64,000 nt of DNA from Cohaesibacter gelatinilyticus (GCF_900215605.1 NZ_OBEL01000004.1:62001-126000); one strand, 5' to 3'. Shown: positions 17,831 through 26,996, counted from the first letter of the stretch. Program-made: numbers and translations. The notes: a model not told the origin generated them from the sequence alone.

Positions 17831-18615
17831 GATGCAATCCTTTGTGCCCGGCTGGAGGCCCATTGCATGGCACTCAACAGCGGAACAATCAGAACAAAGA
17901 AAATCAGGGTATAAGCGGAGGCGATTTCAAGTCGCATGGATGCGTAGGAATCGGCCAATCCAACCGGCAGGGTCTTGAGATAAGGTGTATGCAACATCCA
18001 GGTAAGATTGAACTCGCCAATTGAAAGCGTGACCACCGTCAGTGATCCAGCCAGAATGCCAGGCATGGCATTCGGCACGATGACATCGCGAAAGCGTTGC
18101 CATGGCGAGGCACCAAGGCTGGCCGCTCCCTCTTCCAGACTTTTTAGATCCATGGCGGAGAGTACGGCCAGAACGGAGCGGATCATGAATGGTAAGGTAT
18201 AGAGAACATGTCCCACCAGAATGAATGTCCAGTTGGTACGAAACCCCTTCATGGAGCCATAAAGTTGCAATAGGGCGAGAGCCAAAGCCAATCCGGGAAT
18301 GGCAAGCGGCAAGGAGATGAATTCCTCCAAAAGGCGCGCCATACGGCCTTGATGTCGGGCCAGGCCATAGGCTGCCGGGACGCCAATGATCAGGGTCACT
18401 ATAAGACAGGTTAGTGCCAGCCACAGAGACAGCAGAACGCTATCGGCATATAGCCCCCAGACCTTGTCGACCCATTTCAATGTGAAGCCGGATGAGAGAC
18501 CGCGAAAGTAATTGACCGTAAGGCCTGCAAGAATGGACTGAATGGCGGGTACCAGCAAAAATGCACAGGTGAGCAGAGTGATGAAAATCTGAAAGGCGCG
18601 GATTTGAGTACGCAT
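17827..18615 (-). CDS. ABC transporter permease (second)
   Basis: This 262-residue inner-membrane permease has six hydrophobic segments. The EAA loop, EEGAASLGASPWQRFRDVIVP, is near residue 170 and docks on the ATPase. It belongs to the family serving iron(III), polyamine, thiamine and phosphonate importers. It starts three bases after the previous permease stop and overlaps the ATPase by four bases. Specificity comes from the binding protein and is not known. Confidence 0.9.
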   Translation of the reverse strand: MRTQIRAFQIFITLLTCAFLLVPAIQSILAGLTVNYFRGLSSGFTLKWVDKVWGLYADSVLLSLWLALTCLIVTLIIGVPAAYGLARHQGRMARLLEEFISLPLAIPGLALALALLQLYGSMKGFRTNWTFILVGHVLYTLPFMIRSVLAVLSAMDLKSLEEGAASLGASPWQRFRDVIVPNAMPGILAGSLTVVTLSIGEFNLTWMLHTPYLKTLPVGLADSYASMRLEIASAYTLIFFVLIVPLLSAMQWASSRAQRIAS

Positions 18616-18618
18616 GAT

Positions 18619-19422
18619 CTAACCTCCTGCCGCTGAAACGGTGCCCGAAAAGGATCGGGCGATAAGAAGCAGAATCCAGGTTACCAGACCGAGCAGTACG
18701 GACAGTGCGGATGCCATGGCGATATTCGCGGACAACGTAAATTCGGTGTAGATGACCATGGGTAATACATCGATGTCTGTTGCCAATGTGAAGGCAGTGC
18801 CAAAGGCGCCCATGGCGGTAGCAAAGGCGATGGCACCAGCTGCAATCAGTGAAGGAGCCAAACCAGGCAGGATCACATCCAGGACGACCCGGTAAGGAGG
18901 TGCGCCAAGAGAGCGGGCGGCTTCTTCCAGGGCCGGATCCAGCTTTTCTGTTGCAGCCATCACGGTGAGCAGGACGCGAGGAATGGAGAAATAGAGATAA
19001 CCAAGAAACAGTCCGAACATGGAGTAGGCAAAGACGACATGTCCTGGCGTCAGCTGATTGATCAGGCCTTGCCGACCGCCAAGCAGGATGATCAGAAAGC
19101 CAATGACAACGCCGGGAAAGGCAAGAGGAAGCGTCAGGATAGAGACGAGTATACCGCGACCCCAAAAATCATTGCGTGCCAGAAACAGTCCGACAATGGT
19201 CGAGATAACAAGAGCCGTAAAGGTAACGGCAAGTGAGACCAGAACTGTCTGGACCAGACTATCCAAATAGCGTTCATTGCCAAGAATTTCACGATAGATC
19301 TGCCAGCCATATTCGCCTTCTCCAGACGCCAGAAACAGCTTCGCAATTGGCAATGCCAAAAAGGCGAAAGAGAAGATCAAAAGAGGAAGCAGACAAAGAA
19401 AGATGAATGTTCGTGCTGTCAT
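18619..19422 (-). CDS. ABC transporter permease (first)
   Basis: This 267-residue inner-membrane permease has an EAA loop EEAARSLGAPPYRVVLDVILP near residue 165. ATG 19422 is chosen because it begins directly before the first hydrophobic segment (TFIFLCLLPLLIFSFAFLAL) and has GGAA upstream. The longer in-frame start at 19524 would add a polar leader and cover the stem-loop found after the binding-protein gene. It pairs with the following permease as a heterodimer. Confidence 0.88.
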   Translation of the reverse strand: MTARTFIFLCLLPLLIFSFAFLALPIAKLFLASGEGEYGWQIYREILGNERYLDSLVQTVLVSLAVTFTALVISTIVGLFLARNDFWGRGILVSILTLPLAFPGVVIGFLIILLGGRQGLINQLTPGHVVFAYSMFGLFLGYLYFSIPRVLLTVMAATEKLDPALEEAARSLGAPPYRVVLDVILPGLAPSLIAAGAIAFATAMGAFGTAFTLATDIDVLPMVIYTEFTLSANIAMASALSVLLGLVTWILLLIARSFSGTVSAAGG

Positions 19423-19480
19423 GCCAATTCCAGATGATATGAAAGACGGGCGGATTGCAGATCGCCCATTGCCGGTTGCA

Positions 19481-19518
19481 GGGTCCGGCGGACAGACCCA
19501 ATTCCCTCCGCCGAACCC
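19481..19518 (-). terminator. Intra-operon stem-loop after the binding-protein gene
   Basis: On the minus strand, 19518-19507 pairs with 19492-19481 as a 12-bp, GC-rich stem with one G-U wobble and a 14-base loop. It begins 18 bases after the binding-protein stop and ends before the permease start. No T-run follows, so 3' stabilisation or partial termination is more likely than full termination. Confidence 0.65.
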
Positions 19519-19535
19519 GTTCACTGTCCGAAGTT

Positions 19536-20531
19536 CTACTTCACTTCAGACAGATAGCGCTCGCCAAAGCCTTTCTGGGCTTTTTCCATGGCAGCATAAT
19601 CAACTGCCTTTGCACGGGCGTAATCGCTGGCTGGCAGGAATTTGGCGGCAACCTCTTTTGGTAGCTCGACAGGGCGAGCGGGCTGGAGATAGGCATTGGT
19701 CCAGATGGCCTGTCCCTCATCAGAGAGAATGAAATCCAGTACCTTCTTGCCTAGTTTTGGATTTGGACCATTGTTGACCAAGCTCATGACATAAGGCACA
19801 CGCACGGACCCTTCACATGGCAGCACGAATTCAAACTTGCCGTCTTCTTCATATTTGCCGCGGTAGGCGTTGAAGTCATAATCGAACAGGATTGGAATTT
19901 CGCCGGACACAACGCGTGCATAAGAAGTCTGTTTTGGCACGATCGGATCATTCTTGGCCAGATCCTTGAAATATTTGATGGCAGGATCAAAGTTGGTAAG
20001 ATCGCCACCAAAGGCCATATTGGCGGCAACGGCGCCGGCATAGCCAACAAAGGCGGAAGATGGATCCAGATAGCCAACCATGCCTTTGTAGGCTGGTTTC
20101 TTCAAATCGGCAAAGCATTGTGGCACAGGGGCATCGCCAAGGGCTTCGACATTCACGAAGAAGCCCAGTGTGCCATAATGGATGGCGAACCATTTGCCAT
20201 CGGCGTCTTTCAGGCCTTCCGGGATTTCATCGAAGCCTTTTGGCTTGTAAGCGGTTGCTACCCCTTGATTGCCGGCCTTGATGCCGGTCGTTACGCCATA
20301 ATAGGCGACATCGGCAACCGGATTATCTTTTTCCGCTAGCAGCTGACTAAGAGTCTGGCCCGAATTCTTGTTGTCATGTGGCATCTGCACATCGATTTTC
20401 TCATCAATGGCTTTCAACATGGAAGCCCAATCAGCCCATTGTGGGGGACAATTATAACAAATGGCATCTTCTGCCTGGGTTGGAGCTACCAGAGCGGTTG
20501 TCATCAGGACAGCGGTCAGGATATGTTTCAC
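19536..20531 (-). CDS. ABC transporter periplasmic substrate-binding protein, family 1 (AfuA/PotD-like)
   Basis: This 331-residue secreted receptor has a Sec signal ending near residue 20 (TALVAPTQA-ED). The mature protein opens with a close cysteine pair, AICYNCPPQWADW, which is unusual for the family and could form a disulfide. The body (VADVAYYGVTTGIKAG, WFAIHYGTLGFFVN, YARVVSGEIPILFDYDFNAY) resembles receptors for iron(III), polyamines, thiamine or organophosphates. A phosphoesterase in the operon and a LacI regulator upstream point to an organic phosphate or sugar phosphate ligand. This is inference; iron is less likely with a LacI regulator. Confidence 0.85.
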   Translation of the reverse strand: MKHILTAVLMTTALVAPTQAEDAICYNCPPQWADWASMLKAIDEKIDVQMPHDNKNSGQTLSQLLAEKDNPVADVAYYGVTTGIKAGNQGVATAYKPKGFDEIPEGLKDADGKWFAIHYGTLGFFVNVEALGDAPVPQCFADLKKPAYKGMVGYLDPSSAFVGYAGAVAANMAFGGDLTNFDPAIKYFKDLAKNDPIVPKQTSYARVVSGEIPILFDYDFNAYRGKYEEDGKFEFVLPCEGSVRVPYVMSLVNNGPNPKLGKKVLDFILSDEGQAIWTNAYLQPARPVELPKEVAAKFLPASDYARAKAVDYAAMEKAQKGFGERYLSEVK

Positions 20532-20549
20532 GGGTCGTTCTCCCTGAGG

Positions 20550-21671
20550 TTATGAAGAAATTGAGGGTGTGGGATGGCATGACGGTGAGGAAGTTGCAGC
20601 TTCTTCGCCGTCCGTTGTTTTCACTTCGGGCGGGGCAAGGCTTCCACCGGAGCGAAAATGGTAGGGAAGGCGCAAGGCCTTCTGATCGGGCTCTATCAAT
20701 TTGAGAGTATCCGATTTGGCGTCGTTGACGAGCCGGGCAAGGACATGCCGGGCAGCCATGCAGCCCATTTGACGAGCATTGGTTTCAATTGTCGCCAGAC
20801 TGGGGTCAACCATACGTCCGATCTCAATGCCGTCAAAACCGACAATTGATAGGTGCTGCGGCACCTGTCGGCCAAGGCTTTTGGCTTCACGAATAGCGGC
20901 AATCGCCAGAAAATCGTTGGAGGCAAATATACCAGTTAGGCCACCGTGGGCGGCCAACAATTCATGAAGCAACAGTGAGAGATCTCCGCTTTGCTCTTCG
21001 ATCTGAAGCAGAACTGGTTCCGCCATACCAAATGACTGACAACCTTTTTGAAATCCCATGAAACGCTCACGAGAGCGATCAGAACTCTGGAAATTCAAGG
21101 CCAAAAAGCCCGTATGGTGATGACCTTCGGCGTGAAGCGCTTGCGCCACCCTGTGAGCTGCGGCGAAGTTATCGATGCCGCTGGCCGGGAAATCCGAAAC
21201 TGAGCGGTTGAACATCAGACATGCGGGAATGCCGCGATCTCTGATCATGTCGAGTGCTTTGCTTGTCCCGGTGTCATTGACAGTTAAAATGATGCCATCC
21301 ACCTGTTTGGCAATCAAAAGCCGTGTTACATTCTGCTCTTCTTCTGCGTCATATTTGGAGCATGCCAAAAGCAGTTGATAGCCCTGTTTTTGCACTTCTT
21401 CCTGAATGCCCTGAACGGCATCGGCAAAAATCGGATTGGCCAGTGATGGGACAATGCATCCAATGGTGCGTGTGGTGCTGGATTGAAGCGAGCGACCAAT
21501 ATCGCTGAAAACAAAGCCAAGATCTTCAGCTGCAGCAAGGACCTTTTTGCGTGTTTTCTCACTGGTGGAGCCAGTCCCATTGAGTACTCGGCTGACGGTT
21601 GCAACACCGCATCCGGCTTTTTGAGCTACATCCTTTATGGTCACTTTGCTCTTCACAAATCTACCTGTCAC
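20550..21671 (-). CDS. LacI-family transcriptional regulator of the phosphoesterase ABC operon
   Basis: This 373-residue regulator has an N-terminal LacI helix-turn-helix and hinge (VTIKDVAQKAGCGVATVSRVLNGTGSTSEKT, then LQSSTTRTIGCIVPSLANPIFAD) and a periplasmic-binding-like effector domain. About 35 C-terminal residues rich in Ser, Pro and Thr extend beyond the usual family end. The binding-protein gene starts 18 bases downstream on the same strand, so the regulator heads the operon. A perfect TGGAAACGTTTCCA palindrome 41 bases upstream is its likely operator. The effector is unknown. Confidence 0.93.
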   Translation of the reverse strand: MTGRFVKSKVTIKDVAQKAGCGVATVSRVLNGTGSTSEKTRKKVLAAAEDLGFVFSDIGRSLQSSTTRTIGCIVPSLANPIFADAVQGIQEEVQKQGYQLLLACSKYDAEEEQNVTRLLIAKQVDGIILTVNDTGTSKALDMIRDRGIPACLMFNRSVSDFPASGIDNFAAAHRVAQALHAEGHHHTGFLALNFQSSDRSRERFMGFQKGCQSFGMAEPVLLQIEEQSGDLSLLLHELLAAHGGLTGIFASNDFLAIAAIREAKSLGRQVPQHLSIVGFDGIEIGRMVDPSLATIETNARQMGCMAARHVLARLVNDAKSDTLKLIEPDQKALRLPYHFRSGGSLAPPEVKTTDGEEAATSSPSCHPTPSISS

Positions 21672-21711
21672 TCTCGTATTAAATCAGCCAAGGAACAGCA
21701 TGATGATAATA

Positions 21712-21725
21712 TGGAAACGTTTCCA
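21712..21725. promoter_or_regulatory. LacI-family operator TGGAAACGTTTCCA
   Basis: This 14-bp perfect palindrome has the central CG and AAACGTTT core typical of LacI-family operators. It lies 41 bases upstream of the minus-strand lacI-type gene and probably controls that gene and the ABC/phosphoesterase operon behind it. Confidence 0.7.
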
Positions 21726-21820
21726 AAAGCAATAGCAAGAGTAAATGAAGGTTATGTGACGATCAGATTTCAGTCCAAAGACATCGAAAGAATAGTGTGA
21801 AAAATCTCCGCTTTGATACC

Positions 21821-21860
21821 AAAATCTGACCTGGATCGAGTGCTTTTCAGGTCAGGTTTT
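21821..21860. terminator. Stem-loop between two divergent promoter regions
   Basis: CTGACCTG at 21826-21833 pairs exactly with CAGGTCAG at 21848-21855. The stem extends through one wobble into AAAA and TTTT flanks. It looks like a bidirectional intrinsic terminator, yet no gene ends here: the left gene points away and rbsD lies downstream. It could insulate the two divergent units or end a short unrecognised transcript. Confidence 0.5.
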
Positions 21861-21957
21861 TCATAGAGAAGTCAAAGATATCAGCTGGTGATTTGATATT
21901 CTCAAACGCACTTTTGTTCTGGCGTGGTTGTTGCTTTTTAGAAATGTCGGAGCGCAA

Positions 21958-22001
21958 ATAATCTCATAAAAACGTTTGCGCAAACGTTTTTATGAGATTA
22001 T
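21958..22001. promoter_or_regulatory. 44-bp perfect palindrome before rbsD, probable RbsR operator
   Basis: The 22-base arms are exact reverse complements, centred between 21979 and 21980. The centre reads AACGTTTGCGCAAACGTT, which holds two overlapping LacI-like CG-centred cores (AAACGTTT twice) flanked by AT-rich arms ending in ATAATCTCAT. It ends 26 bases before rbsD. The most likely role is a double operator for RbsR, encoded inside the operon. As RNA it would form a very stable hairpin in the leader. Confidence 0.7.
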
Positions 22002-22027
22002 AACGGATTTCAGAGAACAGAACTGAG

Positions 22028-22456
22028 ATGGATGTCGTGAAGAAATCTGCTTTGTTAAATTCTGATATTACACGGGTCATTGGCACAATGGGTCATGGTG
22101 ATGGGTTGGCCATTGCTGATGCCGGATTGCCCATTCCATCTTCAGCCCAGCGTATTGATCTCGCCCTGACCCAAGGCGTTCCAGCTTTTTTGCCAACCTT
22201 GTCGGTTATTGGAACGGAATTGTTCGTCGAGAAGGTTTTGCTGGCAAACGAAGTGATCGATGTCAGTCCTGATTTTCATGCAGCGCTTCTTGTCCAAGTC
22301 AGGGATCTGTCCGAAAAGCAGGGCAGCGCGATTTCTATCGATTATCAGTCTCATGAAACCTTCAAGACGCGTTTGGCTGATTGCAAGGCCGTGGTCCGCA
22401 CTGGGGAATGTACCCCTTACGCCAATATCATTCTCTATTCCGGGGTGACCTTCTAG
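22028..22456 (+). CDS. rbsD: D-ribose pyranase
   Basis: This 142-residue enzyme interconverts the beta-pyranose and beta-furanose forms of ribose so that RbsK can use imported sugar. It follows E. coli RbsD closely: LNSDITRVIGTMGHGDGLAI holds the catalytic His (GHGD), then DAGLPIPSSAQRIDLALTQG, and the C-terminus GECTPYANIILYSGVTF is almost invariant. It is the first gene of the ribose operon, 24 bases before rbsA. Confidence 0.96.
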   Translation: MDVVKKSALLNSDITRVIGTMGHGDGLAIADAGLPIPSSAQRIDLALTQGVPAFLPTLSVIGTELFVEKVLLANEVIDVSPDFHAALLVQVRDLSEKQGSAISIDYQSHETFKTRLADCKAVVRTGECTPYANIILYSGVTF

Positions 22457-22480
22457 CGATTGGCGAATGGGAGAAAGACA

Positions 22481-23971
22481 ATGACGGCACTTCTGGAACT
22501 GGAACAGGTAAGTAAGTCTTTCTCGACGGTGTCTGTGCTCAAGCAGATTGATTTTCGCGTTGATGCAGGCCGGATTGTGGCGCTGGCTGGTGAGAATGGT
22601 GCCGGCAAATCCACCATGATGAAACTCATCACCGGCATTTATCCTCGTGATGAAGGTGTGATGAGGCTCGGTGACCGTGAGGTCAATTTCTCCTCTGCCC
22701 GACAGGCCATGGATGCCGGGATCGCGATGATCCATCAGGAACTCAATCTTCTACCAGAACTGAGCGTTGGTGAGAATATATTCCTTGGCCGCGAGCCGAC
22801 TGATGCATTTGGTCGTATCCTCTGGAGTGAGATTGAAAGTCAGTCCCGCCGTTGGTTGGAAGAATTGAAGCTGAGCATTGATCCAAAGGAAAAGCTCGCC
22901 AATCTCTCCATCGCGCAGCAGCAGATGGTGGAAATTGCCCGAGCGCTTTCCATGAATGCCGACATCATCATCATGGATGAGCCAACCGATGCACTGACCG
23001 ATATTGAGACCACGATCCTTTTTGAGATTATGGATCGCTTGCGCCAGAGCGGAAAAGGTTTGGTTTTTATCTCCCACCGCTTGGGAGAGATTTTTCAGAT
23101 TTGCGATGACATTGCTATTCTGCGTGACGGCCAGATGGTGCATCAGGGACCGGTTGCTGAGATCAGCGAAGATGATTTGATCCGCCATATGGTTGGGCGC
23201 GAACTGACGGACCAGTATCCTTACGAAGCATTGCAGCGCGGTGATGTGCGTCTTTCAGTCTCTAATCTGGTTGCCCATAATGTGAAGGGTGTTTCCTTTG
23301 AAGCTCATGCTGGTGAGGTTCTTGGCTTTGCCGGTCTGGTCGGAGCAGGGCGAACCGAACTAGCCAAGGCCATTTATGGTGCCAATTCAGTCAAATCCGG
23401 AAGCATAGAGATTAACGGCAAGTCCTGTCGTCTGAAATCTCCCCAAGACGGAGTAAAGGCGGGCATCGGCTATGTGACGGAAGATCGAAAGCATGAAGGC
23501 TTGATCCAGATGCATGCCCTAAGTGCCAACATGTCTCTGACCGGTCTTTCGCGATTTCTCAATCGCCTTGGTATTCTTGATAAGGCCAGTGAGCGAGAAC
23601 AGATTGAAAAATATATCAAGGCCTTCTCGGTGAAGACCCATGGCATGGATGCCCAAATTTCACAATTGTCCGGGGGTAATCAGCAAAAGGTCTCCATCGC
23701 CAAATCCCTGATGCCACGTCCGGATATTCTTATTCTTGATGAGCCGACACGAGGCGTGGATGTCGGTGCTCGTCGAGAAATCTATACCCTCATCAATACA
23801 CTCAAGAGTCAAGGTTTGTGCATTTTGCTGATGTCGTCCGACATGCCCGAATTGCTCGGTATGTCAGATCGCATCCTGGTGATGTCCGAAGGCAAGCTGA
23901 CCGGGGAATTTTCCCGTGACGAAGCCGATCAGGAAAGCATCATGCGCTGCACCGTTGCCGAACATGTCTAG
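22481..23971 (+). CDS. rbsA: Ribose ABC transporter ATPase (two fused ATPase domains)
   Basis: This 496-residue tandem ATPase powers ribose import. The N-terminal domain has GENGAGKST, LSIAQQQMVEIARA and the RbsA-type Walker B IIIMDEPTDALTD. The C-terminal domain has GLVGAGRTEL, the signature LSGGNQQKVSIAKSL and ILILDEPTRGVDVG. ATG 22481 is chosen, with GGGAGAAA just upstream; an in-frame TTG at 22460 lacks a ribosome site. The gene sits 12 bases before rbsC. The DQYP motif after the first domain is also seen in E. coli RbsA. Confidence 0.95.
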   Translation: MTALLELEQVSKSFSTVSVLKQIDFRVDAGRIVALAGENGAGKSTMMKLITGIYPRDEGVMRLGDREVNFSSARQAMDAGIAMIHQELNLLPELSVGENIFLGREPTDAFGRILWSEIESQSRRWLEELKLSIDPKEKLANLSIAQQQMVEIARALSMNADIIIMDEPTDALTDIETTILFEIMDRLRQSGKGLVFISHRLGEIFQICDDIAILRDGQMVHQGPVAEISEDDLIRHMVGRELTDQYPYEALQRGDVRLSVSNLVAHNVKGVSFEAHAGEVLGFAGLVGAGRTELAKAIYGANSVKSGSIEINGKSCRLKSPQDGVKAGIGYVTEDRKHEGLIQMHALSANMSLTGLSRFLNRLGILDKASEREQIEKYIKAFSVKTHGMDAQISQLSGGNQQKVSIAKSLMPRPDILILDEPTRGVDVGARREIYTLINTLKSQGLCILLMSSDMPELLGMSDRILVMSEGKLTGEFSRDEADQESIMRCTVAEHV

Positions 23972-23983
23972 GAACCGATTTCC

Positions 23984-24928
23984 ATGAACCTGAAATCCTT
24001 CTTTTTCAATAACATTCCGCTGTTCGGCCTGCTGGTGCTCATGGCATTGGTCGCCATGATCAGCCCCAGTTTCCTGACGGTTGACAATCTTCTGAACATT
24101 CTGCGGCAAACGTCCGTCAATGCGATCATCGCAGCTGGCATGACCTTCGTCATTCTGACAGCAGGGATTGATTTGTCCGTTGGCTCAATCTTGGCTTTTG
24201 CAGGCGCGATCTGTGCCTCCATGATTGCCATGGATATGCCAATCTTTGCAGCTTTCTCTGCAACCATTGCCATTGGTGCCGTGCTTGGAGCTACACAGGG
24301 CAGCATCATCAGCTATTTTGGCGTTCAGCCATTCATCGCAACCTTGGTGGGCATGACGATGTTCCGGGGGGCGACCTTGGTTTATACCAATGGTCGCCCA
24401 ATTTCGACCGGGGATTTTGATGTTGCCGAGACCTTCTATCAGTTGGGTGGTGGCTATATAGCGGGCATCCCGGTGCCGGTTGTTATGGCCTTTGTGGTTT
24501 TTGTGGGTTGCTGGTTCATTCTCAATCACACAGCTATCGGGCGCTATGTCTATGCCATCGGCGGCAATGAGCAAGTGGCCAAGTTGGCCGGTATCAATGT
24601 CAACCGCGTCAAGATCATTGTCTATGCATTGTCCGGTGCACTGGCGACTCTCGCCGGGTTGGTTTTGACCGCCCGCCTGGAATCCGCCCAACCAACGGCG
24701 GGTCTTGCCTATGAGCTGGATGCCATCGCAGCCGTTGTGCTTGGAGGAACGTCCCTCGCTGGCGGTAAAGGGCGCATCACGGGTACTTTGATCGGTGCGC
24801 TCATCATTGGCACGCTCAACAATGCGCTCAATATTCTCGACGTCTCATCCTATTACCAGATGATCGCCAAAGGCGGCGTCATTCTTCTTGCCGTGATGCT
24901 GGATCAGCGCGGCAAGGCGGACAGATAA
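23984..24928 (+). CDS. rbsC: Ribose ABC transporter permease
   Basis: This 314-residue inner-membrane permease of the ribose/xylose/galactose family probably works as a homodimer. Typical motifs are [54 protein letters not shown] and [20 protein letters not shown]. It follows rbsA by 12 bases and precedes rbsB by 49. A single permease gene matches the E. coli ribose system. Confidence 0.95.
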   Translation: MNLKSFFFNNIPLFGLLVLMALVAMISPSFLTVDNLLNILRQTSVNAIIAAGMTFVILTAGIDLSVGSILAFAGAICASMIAMDMPIFAAFSATIAIGAVLGATQGSIISYFGVQPFIATLVGMTMFRGATLVYTNGRPISTGDFDVAETFYQLGGGYIAGIPVPVVMAFVVFVGCWFILNHTAIGRYVYAIGGNEQVAKLAGINVNRVKIIVYALSGALATLAGLVLTARLESAQPTAGLAYELDAIAAVVLGGTSLAGGKGRITGTLIGALIIGTLNNALNILDVSSYYQMIAKGGVILLAVMLDQRGKADR

Positions 24929-24977
24929 GCAGACCCAATACACTTTTATTCAGACACTATATACAGGGAGTGAAATC

Positions 24978-25859
24978 ATGAAAAAGTTTATCGGTATGGC
25001 ACTGGCAACCAGCCTGATGCTTGGCACCTCCGTTTCCGCCAAGGCTGAGGAAACACTGGCGCTGGTCATCTCCACCTTGAACAATCCGTTCTTCGTGACC
25101 CTCAAGGAAGGCGCTGAAAAGAAAGCGGCTGAGAAGGGTTATAAATTGTTGGTTCTGGATAGCCAGAATGATCCTGCGAAGGAACTGGCCAACGTTGAGG
25201 ATGTGCTGAACAAGAAGATCTCTCTTATGATGATCAATCCGACAGATTCTGACGCTGTGCGCAGTGCCATCAAGGCAGCGAACCGCAAGAATGTGCCGGT
25301 TGTGACCCTCGATCGTGGTGCCAATGGTGGTAAGGTTGCCTCCCATATTGCTTCTGATAATGTTCAGGGCGGCGAGATGGCAGGTAAACTCATCGTTGAT
25401 ATGCTGAAAGGTAAGGGTAAGGTCGTTGAACTACAGGGCGTGCCTGGCACTTCTGCTGCTCGTGATCGCGGCGAAGGTTTCAACAAGGCCGTTGCCATGG
25501 CATCTGGTATTGAAGTGGTTGCAAGCCAGGCCGCTGACTTTGACCGCACCAAAGGCCTGAATGTGATGGAAAACATCCTGCAGGCTCAGCCAGAGATCAA
25601 TGCGGTCTTTGCTCATAATGATGAGATGGCGCTGGGTGCAATCAAGGCGATTGAAGCTGCCAAACGTGACATTTTGGTCGTCGGTTTCGATGGCACCGAT
25701 GATGCCGTTTCTGCCGTGAATGAAGGTACTCTTCTGGCAACGGTTGCCCAGCAGGCTGCGAAAATCGGTTCCATGGGTGTGGATGTGGCAGAACAAATTC
25801 TCAAAGGTGAGAAAGTTGCCGACTATACTCCGGTAGCCTTGAAGGTTATCAAGAAATAA
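24978..25859 (+). CDS. rbsB: Ribose-binding periplasmic protein
   Basis: This 293-residue receptor has a Sec signal ending near residue 23 ([10 protein letters not shown]). The mature N-terminus [21 protein letters not shown], then ILDRGANGG-like [35 protein letters not shown] and [15 protein letters not shown] match RbsB, including residues that contact ribose (N in STLNNPFF, R in DRGANG, R in ARDRG). GGGAG lies before the ATG. A stem-loop after the stop separates it from rbsR. Confidence 0.96.
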   Translation: MKKFIGMALATSLMLGTSVSAKAEETLALVISTLNNPFFVTLKEGAEKKAAEKGYKLLVLDSQNDPAKELANVEDVLNKKISLMMINPTDSDAVRSAIKAANRKNVPVVTLDRGANGGKVASHIASDNVQGGEMAGKLIVDMLKGKGKVVELQGVPGTSAARDRGEGFNKAVAMASGIEVVASQAADFDRTKGLNVMENILQAQPEINAVFAHNDEMALGAIKAIEAAKRDILVVGFDGTDDAVSAVNEGTLLATVAQQAAKIGSMGVDVAEQILKGEKVADYTPVALKVIKK

Positions 25860-25906
25860 AGGATAGTCCGGCTCCGCAACTTATGAGAGCTGGATTCTTG
25901 AATCTG

Positions 25907-25932
25907 GATCCGGTGCCGATAAGCGCCGGATC
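25907..25932 (+). terminator. Intra-operon stem-loop after rbsB
   Basis: A 10-bp stem (25907-25916 with 25923-25932, one G-T wobble) closes a 6-base loop in the gap between rbsB and rbsR. No T-run follows. It could reduce read-through into the regulator and kinase or protect the rbsB message. Confidence 0.6.
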
Positions 25933-25958
25933 ATCAACCTCGATCACTGTGGGTGGAC

Positions 25959-26963
25959 ATGATAAGTATCAAAGATGTGGCGCGAGCCGCCGGAGTCTCT
26001 CCCTCCACCGTGTCTCACGTCATCAACAAGACCCGATTTGTCGCGCCTGAAACCAAGGTAAAGGTTGAAAAGGCCATCGACGAGCTGGGCTACCAGCCAA
26101 GCTCTCTGGCCCGTGCTTTGAAGATCAAGAGCACCCGTACAATCGGCATGCTTGTCACCTCCAGTACCAACCCCTTCTTTGCCGAAGTTCTTCGTGGTGT
26201 GGAAGAGGGCTGCTACCACAATGATTACAGCCTCATCCTTTGCAATTCCGGCGATCAACATGAGCGTCACATCAGCTATCTCAAGGCTCTGATCCAAAAG
26301 CGTATCGACGCGCTCATCGTCATGACGACGTTGGCCGATGAGATTTTTTACGAAAAGCTCGCGGCATTGGACAGTCTGCCAAAGGTTGTTCTGGATTCCG
26401 AGCAAACCGGTTTTGCCTGCACCATTGGTGACGATTCCGTTCATGGCGGTGAATTGGCAACCGAGTTTTTGCTCAAGCGCGGCTTTAAGCAGATTGCCTG
26501 TTTGACCGGGCCTGCGGGCCATCCTCGTTCGCGCGATCGTCTTCGTGGTTTTCATCGCGCCATGAACGAAGCCAAGGTTGAAGTGAATTCGAGCCTGATT
26601 ATTGAAAGTGAATTGACCGCTCCTGGTGGTTATGAGGCCATGAGTAAGCTGTTGCAATCAGGTCAGCAGGTTGAAGCTGTCTTTGCTTTCAACGACATGA
26701 TGGCAATTGGTGCCTATAAAGCTGCGCAGGAACGTGGTTTGGCAATCGGCAAGCATATCTCGATCATAGGCTATGATAATCTCGAATTGTCCAAATATAT
26801 CACCCCAACGCTGACCACGGTAAACCAGCCAAGCTATGAATTGGGGCTGAAAGCGGCAGGTCTGCTGATCGACCATCTGGAGAATAAAAGCGAGCTCCCA
26901 AAAGTCATTGAGATGGAGCCAAGCTTGATTGTTCGTCAGTCTGTTGCAGATAAATTCGAATAA
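25959..26963 (+). CDS. rbsR: Ribose operon repressor, LacI family
   Basis: This 334-residue LacI-type repressor has a helix-turn-helix ISIKDVARAAGVSPSTVSHVIN at the start, a hinge ending LARALKIKSTRTIGMLV, and a ribose-binding-protein-like effector domain (TSSTNPFFAEVLRG, FAFNDMMAIGAYKA). ATG 25959 is preferred to the GTG at 25953. It lies between rbsB and rbsK, whereas E. coli has rbsK before rbsR. Its likely operator is the long palindrome before rbsD, making the operon self-regulated. Confidence 0.93.
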   Translation: MISIKDVARAAGVSPSTVSHVINKTRFVAPETKVKVEKAIDELGYQPSSLARALKIKSTRTIGMLVTSSTNPFFAEVLRGVEEGCYHNDYSLILCNSGDQHERHISYLKALIQKRIDALIVMTTLADEIFYEKLAALDSLPKVVLDSEQTGFACTIGDDSVHGGELATEFLLKRGFKQIACLTGPAGHPRSRDRLRGFHRAMNEAKVEVNSSLIIESELTAPGGYEAMSKLLQSGQQVEAVFAFNDMMAIGAYKAAQERGLAIGKHISIIGYDNLELSKYITPTLTTVNQPSYELGLKAAGLLIDHLENKSELPKVIEMEPSLIVRQSVADKFE

Positions 26964-26996
26964 AACCCGATACTCTTACAAATCCAAGGAAGCCTC

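Noticed and set aside
18440-19165. 241-codon minus-strand frame across the two ABC permease genes
   Set aside because: It overlaps both permease frames, is rich in Arg, His, Ser and Cys, and has no hydrophobic or domain pattern; an out-of-frame reading of membrane-protein DNA.
21483-21800. 105-codon plus-strand frame reaching into the gap before rbsD
   Set aside because: Its first two thirds lie antisense to the LacI DNA-binding region. The last 29 codons begin at the LacI operator without a ribosome site, so no small gene was called.
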